From the NCBI GenBank assembly GCA_958510825.1, contig OY294045.1, positions 93,618,988 to 93,682,987 of the forward strand: 64,000 nt of DNA, written 5' to 3'. The position numbers were made by a program, and so were the translations under genes. This document shows positions 46,329 through 57,950 of this stretch, one piece after another (positions within the stretch are counted from its first letter, which is position 1; the number at the start of each line of letters is the position of its first letter). Source of the stretch: Brachypterus glaber (lineage: Eukaryota; Arthropoda; Insecta; Coleoptera; Kateretidae). The notes under the pieces are model-generated. The model was not told the origin of the DNA and did no database searches. It saw only the letters and a program-made list of their open reading frames with translations.

Positions 46329-47153
46329 TACGTATTAATATACGAATTCAACGCCGGCCATAATTAAAAATTCACAAACATTTTACGAGATGACTACTGG
46401 CAGGCGGATACTATGCACTTTAGATTCTATTAATCTCCGCAGTTGTACATATGATTGGTACCCTGCCGTAATAGTATATTAAAGTACTAGTTTCATAACA
46501 TAGGTTTTTAGCGCACGAGTACAAGTTTAGAAAACAAGCCGCTTGCGGCCAGTTTTCTAAAGTACTAGTCCGCTAAAAACGTTTTATGAAACGAAGTGCT
46601 TTATACAATTTTTTCTATTTTGCTATGAAATTAAAAAAAATACATTTAAATTGATGACTGATTTAGGAGTTTTTCTTTCTGGTTGGCATTACAGATTTCT
46701 CTATATTTAAAATTCTAAGAACAAATGATATTTTGATATATTTTATAGTCAGGTCTTCTCTTTTTTACTGTAAGTAACCAAGCCACAATTTTAATACGGT
46801 ATAAATAACCTAAATACAAAATTTTGTAGAAAATTAAACTTTAAAGTGACATTGACATTTGCACGGAAAACGTTAAGCTATAGGCTTTTGTCTGTTGCCA
46901 ACCCAAAATAAAAAAAGTACAGACCTCTTATGGGCCTATAAGAACACGCAAAATGAGTGTGATTATGAGCTTATAAGAGTCGCAAAATAAAAAAAAAATA
47001 ACGCGCATGGTACCTAGCAGACATATAAATAATTTCGGCGAATAATAGATTTCTGAGGTACACGGAGTCCGCCTGCCAGCAGTATCATCTCATAACATTT
47101 TGGTGGTTTTTTAAATATGGCCGCCGTTGAGCTCGTATATTCACTAATAGTAC
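46329..47153. mobile_element. PAL-G: inverted-repeat MITE split by HP1 copy 3
   Basis: The left arm ACGAATTCAACGCCGGCCAT...CTGGCAGGCGGA mirrors the right arm TCCGCCTGCCAGCAG...ATGGCCGCCGTTGAGCTCG. HP1 copy 3 (46475-46998) occupies the centre. Arms about 140 bp. A right-arm fragment is also at 29335-29412. Confidence 0.75.
46475..46998 (-). mobile_element. HP1 copy 3
   Basis: The hairpin is at the left (tip CCGCTTGCGG), the internal sub-terminal TTTTTTCTATTTTGC at about 46609, and the far end GCAAAATAAAAAAAA at about 46982. Same order as copy 1 without the retro-insertion. Confidence 0.85.
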
Positions 47154-47767
47154 CAAATAAATATTATACATATTCATGGAAAATAATTGTTTAACCCTTA
47201 AACCATACCCATATTAAAATATACTTATTTACTACCCAGTTGCACCCAAGCGCTAGTCTACCTCTGGACGTATCGACGTCAACTGAGCCTAAAGCATCAT
47301 CATCATCAATAGTTTGTTTGGGTCTTTAAGAGACAGGCGCAGCCTATGGCTCATTTATCTAAAAAAAAATATTTAATCTGAATTGAAAGTTGGGGCAGTG
47401 AGTCTATGCTCACTGAAGAGCCTAAAGCACACATGTCTGTACCCTATAAATAGTAAGGCAAGTAGAGTTGGGAGACCGCACTCTCGTTAAATAACTAAAA
47501 ACTATTATGGACATAGTTTATATTGGCGTGAGCGCTACAGGCTCTCGTAAGTATATCTTTTGGAGGGATATGGGTGAAATAGCAAAGTAAATTTGCACTC
47601 ACCCAAATAGCCGTTTCTTCCTGTGAATTGGGGGTACCCCGTGTTTGATGTAGTACTGCTTGGTGCTTTGGATCATGGAGGATTGGATTGTGTTCACTTA
47701 ATTTAATGTAACTACATTTATATCTAAAATGCTAACCTAACTTTGTCGGCATGTTTCTCGATGCCCT
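47154..47767. other. Unassigned sequence
   Basis: Moderately GC-rich in 47270-47700 with no continuous ORF. Could be a LINE untranslated region or host sequence. Confidence 0.3.
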
Positions 47768-48090
47768 GTTATTTTCTAATCTCTGACAGAACTCATATTC
47801 GCTGCATTCTCAATTCTATTCAATATAGCACAAATGCAGCTACTACCGCTAGGCAGTAAGTAGTATATTGGGTTGCATACGCGTGGAAGTAACAATTGGG
47901 GTACCACAGTAACCCCTGTATAGTTTTTATTTTCTAATCTCTGACAGAACTCATATTCGCGGCGTTGCCAATTCTATTCAATATAGCACAAATGCAGCTA
48001 CGACCGCTAGGCAGTAAGTAGTATATTGGGTTGCATACGCGTGGAAGTAACCATTGGAGTACCACAGTAACCCCTGTGTAGTTTTTAAGG
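47768..48090. repeat. 158-bp tandem duplication
   Basis: TTTCTAATCTCTGACAGAAC recurs at 158-bp spacing (47773 and 47931), and the rest of the unit, including GGGTTGCATACGCGTGGAAG, is almost identical. Two full copies. Confidence 0.95.
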
Positions 48091-50006
48091 GTTAAAATAT
48101 GTATGTTTTAGACGGCTATACTCGAAAGTATATTTATTTGTGTTTCTAGAGGATGAAACTATAGTTAAGTATACTTTTTGCTGGAATCGCCTTTCATTAT
48201 CTAATGGGAAATATTGCCCTGTTTTAGATGAAAATTGATATTTTCCATCTGTAAGGCCGAGAAGAGTATAATTACGGTGCAAAACAGAAAGCACCGAACA
48301 CATTATAGGGGTTTTCACGGCTTAAAAAAACATTTAAAAGTATTACCATGTCCCTGCGATTTTTTTATGTCCAGTCTACGTCCTGCGACTACTAATAATA
48401 GCATGCGACAAATTATGGTGTGTTGCTTTAATTAAAATAAACGGGCATCATTTTACTCTTTGCAGGCAAACGTGGAAGGGCAAAATATGCTTATACTTTT
48501 ACGCGAATATTTGGTTTACTAAACAAAATTTACAAATCATATGTAAAAAAATATAGGTACTATCAATTTCCAATTTTAAGAAAAAGTAACTTTAGTAAAA
48601 CTATGAAAAATTAAATACATTTTAAATAAAACTAAGAGTATAACTTTACACTTTCTACTAGGAAGTAAAGTAATCGCTCATGGTCATCCAAAAATAAAAT
48701 TTCTATCCACAGTTTATAAAGATTATACCGCATAATGCGCAGCAATACATAGTTATATGTCTAAAGTTTATTTTTATTTTAATTAGGATTTTCTACGCAT
48801 GTTACTGCTGTAGCAAGGATAACTTTTCATACTAAACCTGGAATTTTTTATTAGCTTTTAAGGTCATAAAATATTATATTAAATTTTAAAGATAAAAAGA
48901 AGTATAGAGGAGAGTTTTTATTAAAAATGGTTGTGCACAAATTTCATTCAAGTTAGTGCATCTAAAATTTGAAATTGTGTTTTAATAGTGTTAGTAGTAG
49001 TAATTAAAATACATTAAGCGTATTTACACACCATTGTATGGAGTGATAACTAAAGTACTAACTTCAAAGGCCTATCACTTGAAACTCCGGTGCCTAAGGT
49101 ATGTTTTTAAATTAAAATTATTAAGCTAGATACATAAAAATACCTTTCTAATGACAAATAATTCGTTGCTGTTGAGGTTGGGCCCAAAATGAACAATGTC
49201 CTTCAACAGCGATTAAAGTCAATTCAACTTTTGCAAAATTTAACAGCGATTTAACTGAAGCTAGTAGCTATAACTATTTTTTTAATAATTTTAGTTTATT
49301 TAGGAAATAATTCTAATATAATGCCTTGTGTTATAAATATTTCCTCCTAAGCTACGTAGCTGTATTTTTTTGCAAATGTTTGCTTGAAAGCAACATATTA
49401 TATTCCCGAATTTTTTACTTGAATTATTAAGTCTCAAATGTTTTTCTGACAAAAATATAAAATCTTGTTGAGCAAAAATAAGCAAAAAAAGCTATCCACA
49501 GTATAAAGTTCATACGTCTTGGGGTTTACCCTAGGATAAAATCACAATTTTAGTTTCCTGTAATAGTTTTAGCTCTCGAGTTGTTTTAGTTGTATATACT
49601 CAAAAACTATTATAATAAACCTTAAACTTTGTACTAATTTGATGAAATACTAATTTTCTTTGTAAAAAACTTGCACAAACTTACCTTAACATAAATTTAA
49701 TTAAATTTCACAGCAAGCACGCTTAATATAAATGAGTTGTGCATTTGACATGAGACATATAGACACATAAATCTTTCTCACTAGATGACATAAAGTCTCA
49801 TCCTAACATTAAACACTACTAGGAGACAACTAGCAGAAAGTTTGTTCTCGGGCTGTATGGCAATAAAATATTTAAGTGTATTTTGATTAAGGGGGGTTTC
49901 TGGTGGAATCGACCTTTTTTTAAAACATTTTTTTTTCGTAGAAAAAAATTATATTTTATTGTAGGGCTTTCTTATACATAAAATAAATAGTTTCAAGTTT
50001 ACAGAA
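48091..50006. other. Long stretch without recognised features
   Basis: AT-rich with short open frames only. No inverted repeats or retroelement motifs recognised. Confidence 0.35.
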
Positions 50007-50581
50007 AAATAGTTATTTATATACCAAGGGACTAAACTGGCTGTTTTAGTCCCGCAGAAATGCAAGGGACTAAAACAGGCAAGTTTAGTCCTGTGGTATA
50101 TACACTATTTTTTGCAGGACCAAACATAATTTAGGTAGGTAAATAAAATTAAAATTAAAAACCACGCGTCTAAAATCGGTTGTTTTATTTTCGTAATTTA
50201 ATCAAGATGCCTGTAAATTGCGAAAAGTCAGTTTCATGGCTATCGCGATTTCAATTGTTTTTTAATATGGTTGACACAAACGTCAAAAAAATGGACGAAG
50301 ATGATAAATTTTAAGTTATGTATAAATTGTTATAACAATGTTATTTTTAAAGGTTTTCTTTGTTAAAATCAAATAAATTGGTTTGAATCGCTAATTTATT
50401 ACAAAACATCACCAAACCTAATTTTTGAACCAGCAAAGTACATGGTAAGTATAATATTTTAATATTATCGAGTATTATCAAGGTTGCCGTGATTTTTATT
50501 GCCTTGGGAGAAAAACGGCAAGTTTAGTCCCGAAAATGAAAGCGTAAAATTAGGTTTTAGTCTTGGTCGTGCAAAAAATAC
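50007..50581 (-). mobile_element. HP4: hairpin-ended element, complete
   Basis: On the minus strand the 5' end is GTATTTTTTGCACGACCAA (50563-50581). Its near reverse complement TTGGTCCTGCAAAAAATAG (50105-50123) lies directly before a hairpin (50010-50104) with arms GGGACTAAACTGGCTGTTTT and AAAACAGGCAAGTTTAGTCC, ending TATAAATAACTATTTTT. 17 of 18 sub-terminal bases match. Confidence 0.8.
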
Positions 50582-51320
50582 TTTTTTTTTTCATCAGAAC
50601 ACGATGACTTTTTGCCAATAATTGGGGGTTTTACCCTTGTACCCTTGTACTTAATAGAGTTTTTTAATTATTATGGTTTTGAAGATCCTTTTTTCTGGAT
50701 TAGTACTTAGTAACTATGCATCATCACAAATTCAGTATTTTTTTATTACTAATTATAACATTTTACACCATACGTTCATTAATCTTTCTTGCATTTTCTT
50801 AATCTAAACCCAAATTACTTAGGTGGTATTATGTTTGACAATTTTTATTATCTTTTGTGCTTTTTGTGACCGCATGTTTTTTTTTGGAAAACATTATCTT
50901 TTGTTTAAAAAATATGTATTTTGTGAAAGTATTTTTTGTTGGAAGCCGGCCAGCTGTACTTTAACCACTTCCTGATCTATAGTTAACTATTAAAATCTTA
51001 AAAATGTAAGTGTTTTTACCCAGCTCTACCCACGCGCGTCAGAAAGCGTTTGTACGGTTGCAAAGAAGACCGCGGATTTCAATTATGTCGCTCTCGGAGG
51101 AGTCCCCCTGACGGGCACACGTCGAACACCGTATGCGGGTTTGCAGACACAAAACACAGACTAAGAATGCGCGACTAGCTGTCAGAAAAACCAATTGAAA
51201 ATCCTAACGTGAAATTCAGCTGTCACATTTCAAAATATAATAGCTGTTTTTTATTTAATTCTTAACTAAAGGGAAGTAGAGGAAGCATTCAATCAAATGG
51301 AAAGATACAAAACGAATACG
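50582..51320. other. Unassigned sequence
   Basis: A GC-richer block at 51025-51185 has no ORF or repeat partner in the window. Confidence 0.3.
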
Positions 51321-52012
51321 AAATAGTATATTCTATAATTAGTATGGAATAGACAATATTCCGCGCGAGCGGAAAGTTTTGACGGTCCCGCGAGCGCGGA
51401 ATGCCTATTCCATACGTGTTGTAGACTATACTTTTTCTTCGACTGCAAATATGAAACACTGTATGGTTTAAAACTGCGGACAAGGTTAAAAACAATGTTG
51501 TTTATGACTCGACATTGTAAATGCAACAAAACACATATTTTTAAATAAAACAATTAATGTTATTTAATAATTTTATCAAATCAGTACTTAAAAAAGATTT
51601 TTATTTAATTTTACCACATATTTACAAATTATAATGCAAAAATTGAAGGTTATGTCAGATTGTTGTGACAGATATCAGGTTTAAATACTCAACAATAGAT
51701 GGAGCAGTTTTAATTTTTTGAACTAAATTGAAAAAAAACTGGTCAACTATTAAGAAAAACTAATAAACTTTATGTAATTTTAACGCAAAACTTTAAATTG
51801 TATTAAATTATTCAATATTTCATGGTAAAATATATATATTTTTGCTAATTTTGCTACAGTTTTCTTTACTTTTATAAACAAGAGATGGCACTACATGTGC
51901 TCATTCTAACACGATACGGAATATTCATACCGTATCTAGAGCTAGAATGGATTCATTTTGTGTTTGAAAAGTGTGTGTATTTGCTTACATTCTAAAGCAG
52001 TCGTAGAAAAAA
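51321..52012 (-). mobile_element. HP3: hairpin-ended element
   Basis: On the minus strand it starts TTTTTTCTACGACTGC (plus 51997-52012). The pre-hairpin string GCAGTCGAAGAAAAAGTATAG lies on the minus strand at about 51426-51446. The hairpin (51325-51430) has arms TATGGAATAGACAATATTCC and GGAATGCCTATTCCATA and a GCGCGAGCGG / CCGCGAGCGC inner stem. It ends AATATACTATTT. A 5' fragment is at 29216-29314. Confidence 0.75.
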
Positions 52013-52034
52013 GGCATTCCCACAATATATTAAT

Positions 52035-52562
52035 TTAGCACGGCTAGCCTTAAAAAATTTAAATGCAAAGTCAAACCACCCCGGATTTTTTGATTTTAGG
52101 TTGTTTTTGTGACATTTCCGTTTTTAAATAAAGTCATTCTTCTTCTTCTTCAAGTTTTTCCTGACACCGCAATACGGAGTTTTTTCTATAACACACCCTA
52201 CAGCATAGGTACTACCCATGATACTAAATATAATCACGACCATTCACATGCCTACTTTGTTAATGTCCAAAATTACGTTTGTCTTATTTTGGACATTAAT
52301 AAAGTAGGCGTGTGAATGGTCGTGATTATATTGAGTATCATGGGTAGTACCTATGCTATAGGGTGTGTCATAGAAAAAACTCCGTATTGTGATGTCAGGA
52401 AAAACTTGAAGAAGAAGAAGAATGACTTTATTTAAAAACAGCACGTGAGCGATTTAAATTTTTGTCAAAAACTGTTTGCAAATGTTCCAAAAACAACCTA
52501 AAATCAAAAAATCTGGGGTGGTTCGACTTTTCATTTAACTTTTTTAAGGCTAGCCGTGTTAG
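52035..52562. mobile_element. PAL-E: palindromic MITE with TTAG flanks
   Basis: A 520-bp element (52039-52558) with ends CACGGCTAGCCTTAAAAAA and its inverted match, flanked by TTAG at 52035-52038 and 52559-52562. The arms are almost fully palindromic, with centre near 52280. A partial copy is at 32540-32906. ORFs on both strands are mirror images. Confidence 0.85.
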
Positions 52563-52610
52563 AGTAAAATAATCTACTAGTCTTTAGAACAACCTTTAAA
52601 ATAACTATTT

Positions 52611-52911
52611 CTACGACCTAGTTAGTATTTAGTGCCTATTTCCCACCCGTTGCCTATGACAACGGTTAGAAGTGACAATTAGCTGATTTTACATATCTGC
52701 TGTCAGAAAATTAATAAACGTCAAACATAACCTTGAATTGAACTAATTTTAAGATAATTTTTTCGTTTTTTGGATGTGTCAGGAAAAATAGTATACGCAC
52801 CTCGAAGCAAACCATTTCAGTGCACATCAAGTGCTTTTTTTTGGCTGCGCCTCGTAAAAAAAGCACTTCCGTGGACTAAAAACTAGGTTCGCGTAATCGG
52901 TGCGTAATATT
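52611..52911 (+). mobile_element. HP2 copy 3
   Basis: Starts CTATTTCTACGACCTAG and ends GGTGCGTAATATTG. The hairpin has tip GGCTGCGCCTCGT. The pre-hairpin sub-terminal match is lost by a small deletion (GTGTCAGGAAAAATAG). Confidence 0.75.
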
Positions 52912-53526
52912 GTCAAGAGTTGGCTAGGTAGCCATACAGGCTTTACCTAAATTTCATAAAACAATTTTATTATTTATAAATTAGTACCTTGTATTGCATA
53001 CAGATGTTTTTCACACCAATCATTCTTGTGTTATTGAACTTAAATAAACTAGGTTTGTTTGTAAAACATCTTGGTATAAATACAATACTTAGATCAAATG
53101 AGAATTAGAATTATAAAATTAGAGTATCAGATTGAATAGAGAAGAGTCGATAGTTGGGTAGTCCCCAAAGTGGACAGTGCCCATTGGGCAAAGTAACTCT
53201 GACATTTCTGTAACCTAAAGTGGTAAGAACGTGTGTTATAAATAAGAGTTTAATTACCCCAACCCCGTATCCGAAAAATGGAGAGGAAGACCATTATTCG
53301 CGACACGAAGAAAAACCCATCGTTCGTGACAATATACTATTTTAAAATTGATTAAATGCTGTTTTTATAATAAATAATAGTTTAAATCATGCTTTTGCTA
53401 AATCCAACATATTAGTGTATGAAAAAAATACCAATTTAAATATAAAAAACGATGTTAGAATACGAAATACGAAAAGAGGGGTAACTTAGGGGTAACGTAT
53501 TTTTACTTATAAGTATCATATTTTCA
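52912..53526. other. Unassigned sequence
   Basis: 53140-53330 is less AT-rich with short frames only. Nothing recognised. Confidence 0.3.
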
Positions 53527-53781
53527 ATGACATACGACACTCATTGGGAGAGCATAAGAAGGACGTTGGAGACCCTGTTCATAGCTGGAGGCGGCACTCA
53601 CAAAGTGCTGTCAAGCGAGACATTTTCGCGTATTGCCACTATTATGTGCTCAAAACATGAAATCTCCATCAGTAGGCCCAGACAGAACCGCTATTTTGAA
53701 TTAATATTCTCAAAAGATATGCACGGTTATGACCAAAAACACAGCGTACCTAAACTGGGAGAAATTCAAGGAATTTATTAA
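53527..53781 (+). CDS. Unknown 84-codon ORF, exon or TE fragment
   Basis: Balanced composition (LETLFIAGGGTHKVLSSE, SISRPRQNRYFELIFS) makes it more coding-like than neighbouring frames. No family, splice site or start context that I can support. Confidence 0.25.
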   Translation: MTYDTHWESIRRTLETLFIAGGGTHKVLSSETFSRIATIMCSKHEISISRPRQNRYFELIFSKDMHGYDQKHSVPKLGEIQGIY

Positions 53782-54137
53782 AAAAAACCTAAAATCTCTT
53801 TTAAAATCCTCAATACTGACATTGCAGCGTAGAGGCTAAAGATCGTATCGCTACTTAAGTTTGTATATTATATATAAATTTCCGATATATAGGCTTACGT
53901 GTATTATAGGTACAAATTTATCCTAATATAAGCCCATCCCATCCCACCACTCAATTATGAAATTTAAGGTAAGTTTCATGATTTTAAAGTTTTGATTTGT
54001 CATAATTCAAATTTATAACTTATACAGTTGAAACCTTGTTGTTCTCATACGACGAAGTGCTGAGATATGAAAGGAAAATTATTTTAGGTCACATATCTTT
54101 TTCTATAGATACAGCGATCTCAAATTATAAAAAGAAG

Positions 54138-54405
54138 TGCATAGAAAAAACGGATTCCTTGAACCAAGGACACGTGTCTTTGGATATGTTCAAAGCCATA
54201 TTCTCTTGTTTCAAGGCTGGAATTTTCTTGAACCAAAGTCAATGTCCTTGAATAAAGAGCGCGGATTTTTATTCCAAAACCCGTGCTCTTCATTCAAGGA
54301 CAATGACTTTTGTTCAAGAAAATGCCAGCCTTGAAACAAGAGAATATGGCTTTGAACATATACAAAGACACGTGTCCTTGGTTCAAGGAATCCGTTTTTT
54401 CCATG
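54138..54405. repeat. Near-perfect foldback, arms about 125 bp
   Basis: The left arm AACGGATTCCTTGAACCAAG mirrors the right arm CTTGGTTCAAGGAATCCGTT, and so on through TTGTTTCAAGGCTGG to a short centre (GCGGATTTTTATTCC...). Only a few mismatches. The overlapping ORFs are mirror shadows. No target duplication seen. Confidence 0.9.
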
Positions 54406-54879
54406 TGAGGTTACTCAAGCTTATGTCACTGCAAGAGACCTGTATTATAAAAGTATTTATGCCGGTCCACGGTTATAACTGTATATCGGCACGGTTCGAT
54501 CTTAGGATAAGATAATCTATATCTAAATCTATCATAGTTTCCATGTAAGAAAAAATAGACATAAAATCAATAAAATTAGACTAGACGTTTTCACCGGAAG
54601 CTAGATTTGCAATGGGTTTGAACAGACTCATCACTTTCCAGAGTTTATCATACATCTTTATTTAAAGCTGTCAATCAACATACGTTTTTATATTATTCAC
54701 AGCGCCTGTGCTAGGATAATATACGGTAGTTTCGAATTATTCAAAATTTTCAAAAATTGTCTTATACAAAAAATTCTTGGATATAAATAAATCTGTTTCA
54801 TGAAAAAAATTGGCAACTTTTTTTTTAAAAGCCTGTCCATTGTCACGATTTTTGTAGACACGGTAACTCAAAAACAAAT

Positions 54880-55270
54880 AATCCGATCGACTTGAATTTT
54901 TCAGAAAGAAATAAGTTCTATGAGGGGAAGATCCTCATTGTTTTTGAAAGTAATCCCCCTAAAAACAAAAAAGTTATGGAGGGTTAGATTTTTAAAAAAA
55001 TTGAAAAAAGCTGAAAGAAATTTCCGATTAAAGTAACTTTTTCAGGAAAAAATTCTTTTATTATAAGGATTAATTCTACTAATTTTGAAAGTAATCCCCT
55101 CAAAAACAAATATAGGGGGTAAAAGTTTTAAAAAAATCAAAAAAAAAACTGAAAGAAAATTCAGATTAACGTAACTTTTTCAGGAAAGATTACTTTTTTT
55201 ATAGGGATCAATTCTACCAGTTTTGAAAGTAATCTCCCTAAAAACATAAAAGTTACAGGAGTTTAAAAAT
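54880..55270. repeat. Diverged tandem repeat, about 140-bp period
   Basis: TTTTGAAAGTAATCYCCCT recurs near 54942, 55083 and 55221, each preceded by a GTAACTTTTTCAGGAAA- or CAGAAAGAAATAA-like string and followed by AAAAACA. Two to three decayed units. Confidence 0.7.
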
Positions 55271-56519
55271 ATTAAAAAACAATAATTTTCAAAAAAAATA
55301 TGTTTTTTCGTTTTTCGCAAAAAAAAATAAAAAAATGATATATTTTGAAAAAAAAAATTTTTCGTTTGGACTTTTTTTTTAATTTTTTTTTCAACTTTTC
55401 ATTTTTTGAAAAAAAAAAATTATACAAATTTTTTTCGTTTTTAAGAAAAAAATCTTCAAAACAAATGTAATTTTTTTAATTTTTTTAAAAACTATTTTTT
55501 TAGTATTTGGGAAAATGCAATATTCCATTTACTGTGAATAATATATAATGGAATGCGTAGCAGTACATATCTTCACGGCTTGTTTTTATCTCTTTTCACT
55601 TGACGTGATACTTTACGATTGATTTTTTATGCTAAGGAAATCTATACGCACTCTTTTTTTAATATTTTTTTAAAAGGTATGGTATGGCATAGTAGAACAA
55701 GCCGATAAAATGTATTGGGTATATTTTTTACAGTGAAAATTTCGGATATATCGAAAATATACCTCTCTTTCGGTGAAAATTTACTTTTTAATTAATTTTT
55801 GAGTTTTAAAATCCTTTTAAGCATGCTAGCGTGCTACGTTATGCAAAAAGAAAAAAATAATTATGCTCTAAATTACATTCTTTATATTTATAAATAAAAA
55901 TAAAAGAAATAATTTGTATTAAAAAATTTAATAATAGTGTAAATAAAAGGACAGATATAGAAGACTTTTATTAAATTAAACCGTATTGCTTTCCCATTTT
56001 GAAAATTTTCAAAATTTCGGAAAGCCTTGTATTCGTGCAAAAATTTTCAATTTTTTTTTTTGCGAATTTTTGCGTTTTGACGTTTTATGTCGATATAAAT
56101 GAATTTCAAAAAAAAAAAAAAAATGTCGCTCGGTCGATCGGTCGGTCGGTTGGTCCATAGGTCTGACCGGGAAATCTTGTGGACACGGGGCAGAGGGTAG
56201 TTTTCGTGAAAATTGGTATACTAAGATTTTTATGGTTGCTGAAAGTGAATCTGATAATAAAAAAATCCATTTTACGCGCGGAGGTGAAATATGGGAAAGC
56301 TCTTTTACTAGGCAGTGTATTTTAAATGTTTTTATTTCTATTTTTAGATTATAATGCATAGTTTAATATAATTAATCAATGCCTTTTTTGTCTGCAAAAC
56401 AATTTTAAACATGTTTCTATTATATAAAAAAAATAAATCATATTTTATTATTTTATTAACGAATTTTTAAACTTATATTGTTCTCTTTCTGGCTCTTTGA
56501 ATTGTTAAAAAGTTAAAAC
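55271..56519. other. Low-complexity A/T tracts and a GGTC-rich patch
   Basis: 55290-55520 is nearly pure A/T. At 56130-56160 GGTCGATCGGTCGGTCGGTT resembles the simple patches of degraded interspersed repeats. No gene. Confidence 0.4.
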
Positions 56520-56600
56520 ATAATTGTTATTGTAGTGTGCCTTTTGAAGAAGTTGGAATAAAACCAACGAAACGTCGGCAGTCTTACTAAAAAAACGTTT
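56520..56600 (+). other. Hammerhead-like motif
   Basis: Plus strand: TTGAAGAA, GTTGG, loop AATAAAA, CCAAC, GAAACGTCGG. The layout parallels the Penelope-associated motif at 61190-61240. First base T instead of C and an extra base after the GAAGA box make a functional ribozyme unlikely. Confidence 0.4.
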
Positions 56601-56939
56601 TTTAATATAAATAACTCTAATCCAGCCATCTACTATCTAATAAAAGATTTATGAACAAGGGGTTTAAAACGATATTAATGATTTCATACATATTTTAAAG
56701 TGGTTGATATGCTTGAAGCTAGGGGTAGGTTATACAAATATGCGCCAGATCTGCAGAATGTCAGGAACCCAAAAGTGTTTTATTTTTTAAAATCGGTAAA
56801 TATTTCGGGCGCTCCGAGCAAAACTAAGGACACTTTTTGAAATTAATGGACTTTTTGGCCAAATGAGTTTTGAGCATTAAAAAAATACTTACTGGGATTT
56901 TGTTTAAATAATGTGGCCACTGTCAAAAGTAAGAAAATT

Positions 56940-57120
56940 TTAACTCGTTTTAACCGACTTCCAAAAAAGGAGGAGGTTATCAATTCAACGTGTGACTTTT
57001 TTGTTTGTTCCCACATAACTTTGGAAGGGATGAACGGAATTTGATGAAACCCTTTGCAACTTAAAGAGGACATTCATGAGGTGGTCCCGTCAAAAGTACG
57101 AAAATCTTAACTCCTTTTTT
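56940..57120. other. Interspersed repeat fragment (ACCGACTTCCAAAAAAGG)
   Basis: The phrase ACCGACTTCCAAAAAAGGAG, followed by GGTTATCAATTC, resembles a repeat I have seen in several insect genomes. Ends cannot be set here. Confidence 0.4.
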
Positions 57121-57430
57121 CTTGACTCCACTAAACTTGCCCCTAATACAGTTGGAATCAAAAAAAAAGTACTACAGCAGTGAACCTTGAGGTGCACCAA
57201 ATTTTTAAAATTTTAGATGTTTTTAAAACATCTAAAATTTAAAGTGCTTTATTTACAATGAAATTTTTAGGGTTAGGTACAACGTCAGTGGATTTAAAAA
57301 CGGTATAAAATAACATTCATTTTTTGAAAAAATATATTTGTAAAAATTGCAGAAATATATAAAATAAAAAAAAATAACAGAAATAAAAGAATGACATTGA
57401 CAAAATAAAGAAAAACAATAAGGTAACTTA

Positions 57431-57950
57431 TTTTTTCTATTTTGCGACTCTTATAAGCTCATAATCACACGCATTTTGCGTGTTCTTATATAAGAGGTCT
57501 GTACTTTTTATTCTTTTGGGTTGGCAACAGACCTGGCCTATCGCTTGACGTTTTTCGTGCAAATGTCAATGTCGCTTTAAAGTTGAATTTTCTACAAAAT
57601 TTTGTGTTTAGGTTATTTTTACCATGTTAAAATTGCGGCTTGGTTAACTGCAGTAAAAAAGAGAAGAGATGACTATAAAATATATAAAAATATCATTTGT
57701 TCCTAGAATTTTAAACATGGTGTAAACTGTAATGCCAATCCAAAACAAAAATCCCTAAATCAGTAATCAATTTAAATGTAAGTTTTTTTAAATTTTAGAG
57801 CAAAATAGAAAAAATTGTATAAAGCACTCGTTTCATAACACGTTTTTAGTGCACTAGTACTTTCGAAAACTCGCCGCAAGCGGCTCGTTTTCTAAACTTG
57901 TACTCGTGCGCTAAAAACGTATGTTATGAACCTAGTACTTTAATATACTA
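57431..57950 (+). mobile_element. HP1 copy 4 (best-preserved)
   Basis: Starts TTTTTTCTATTTTGCGACTC. GCAAAATAGAAAAAA at about 57800 precedes the hairpin at 57829-57935 (tip GCCGCAAGCGGC). The end is TAATATACTA. The flanks are consistent with insertion at TA or between A and T without duplication. Confidence 0.85.

Noticed and set aside
52109..52444. Pair of similar 66-68-codon ORFs on opposite strands
   Set aside because: They are mirror images produced by the palindrome PAL-E, as are those near 5063-5635 (PAL-A).
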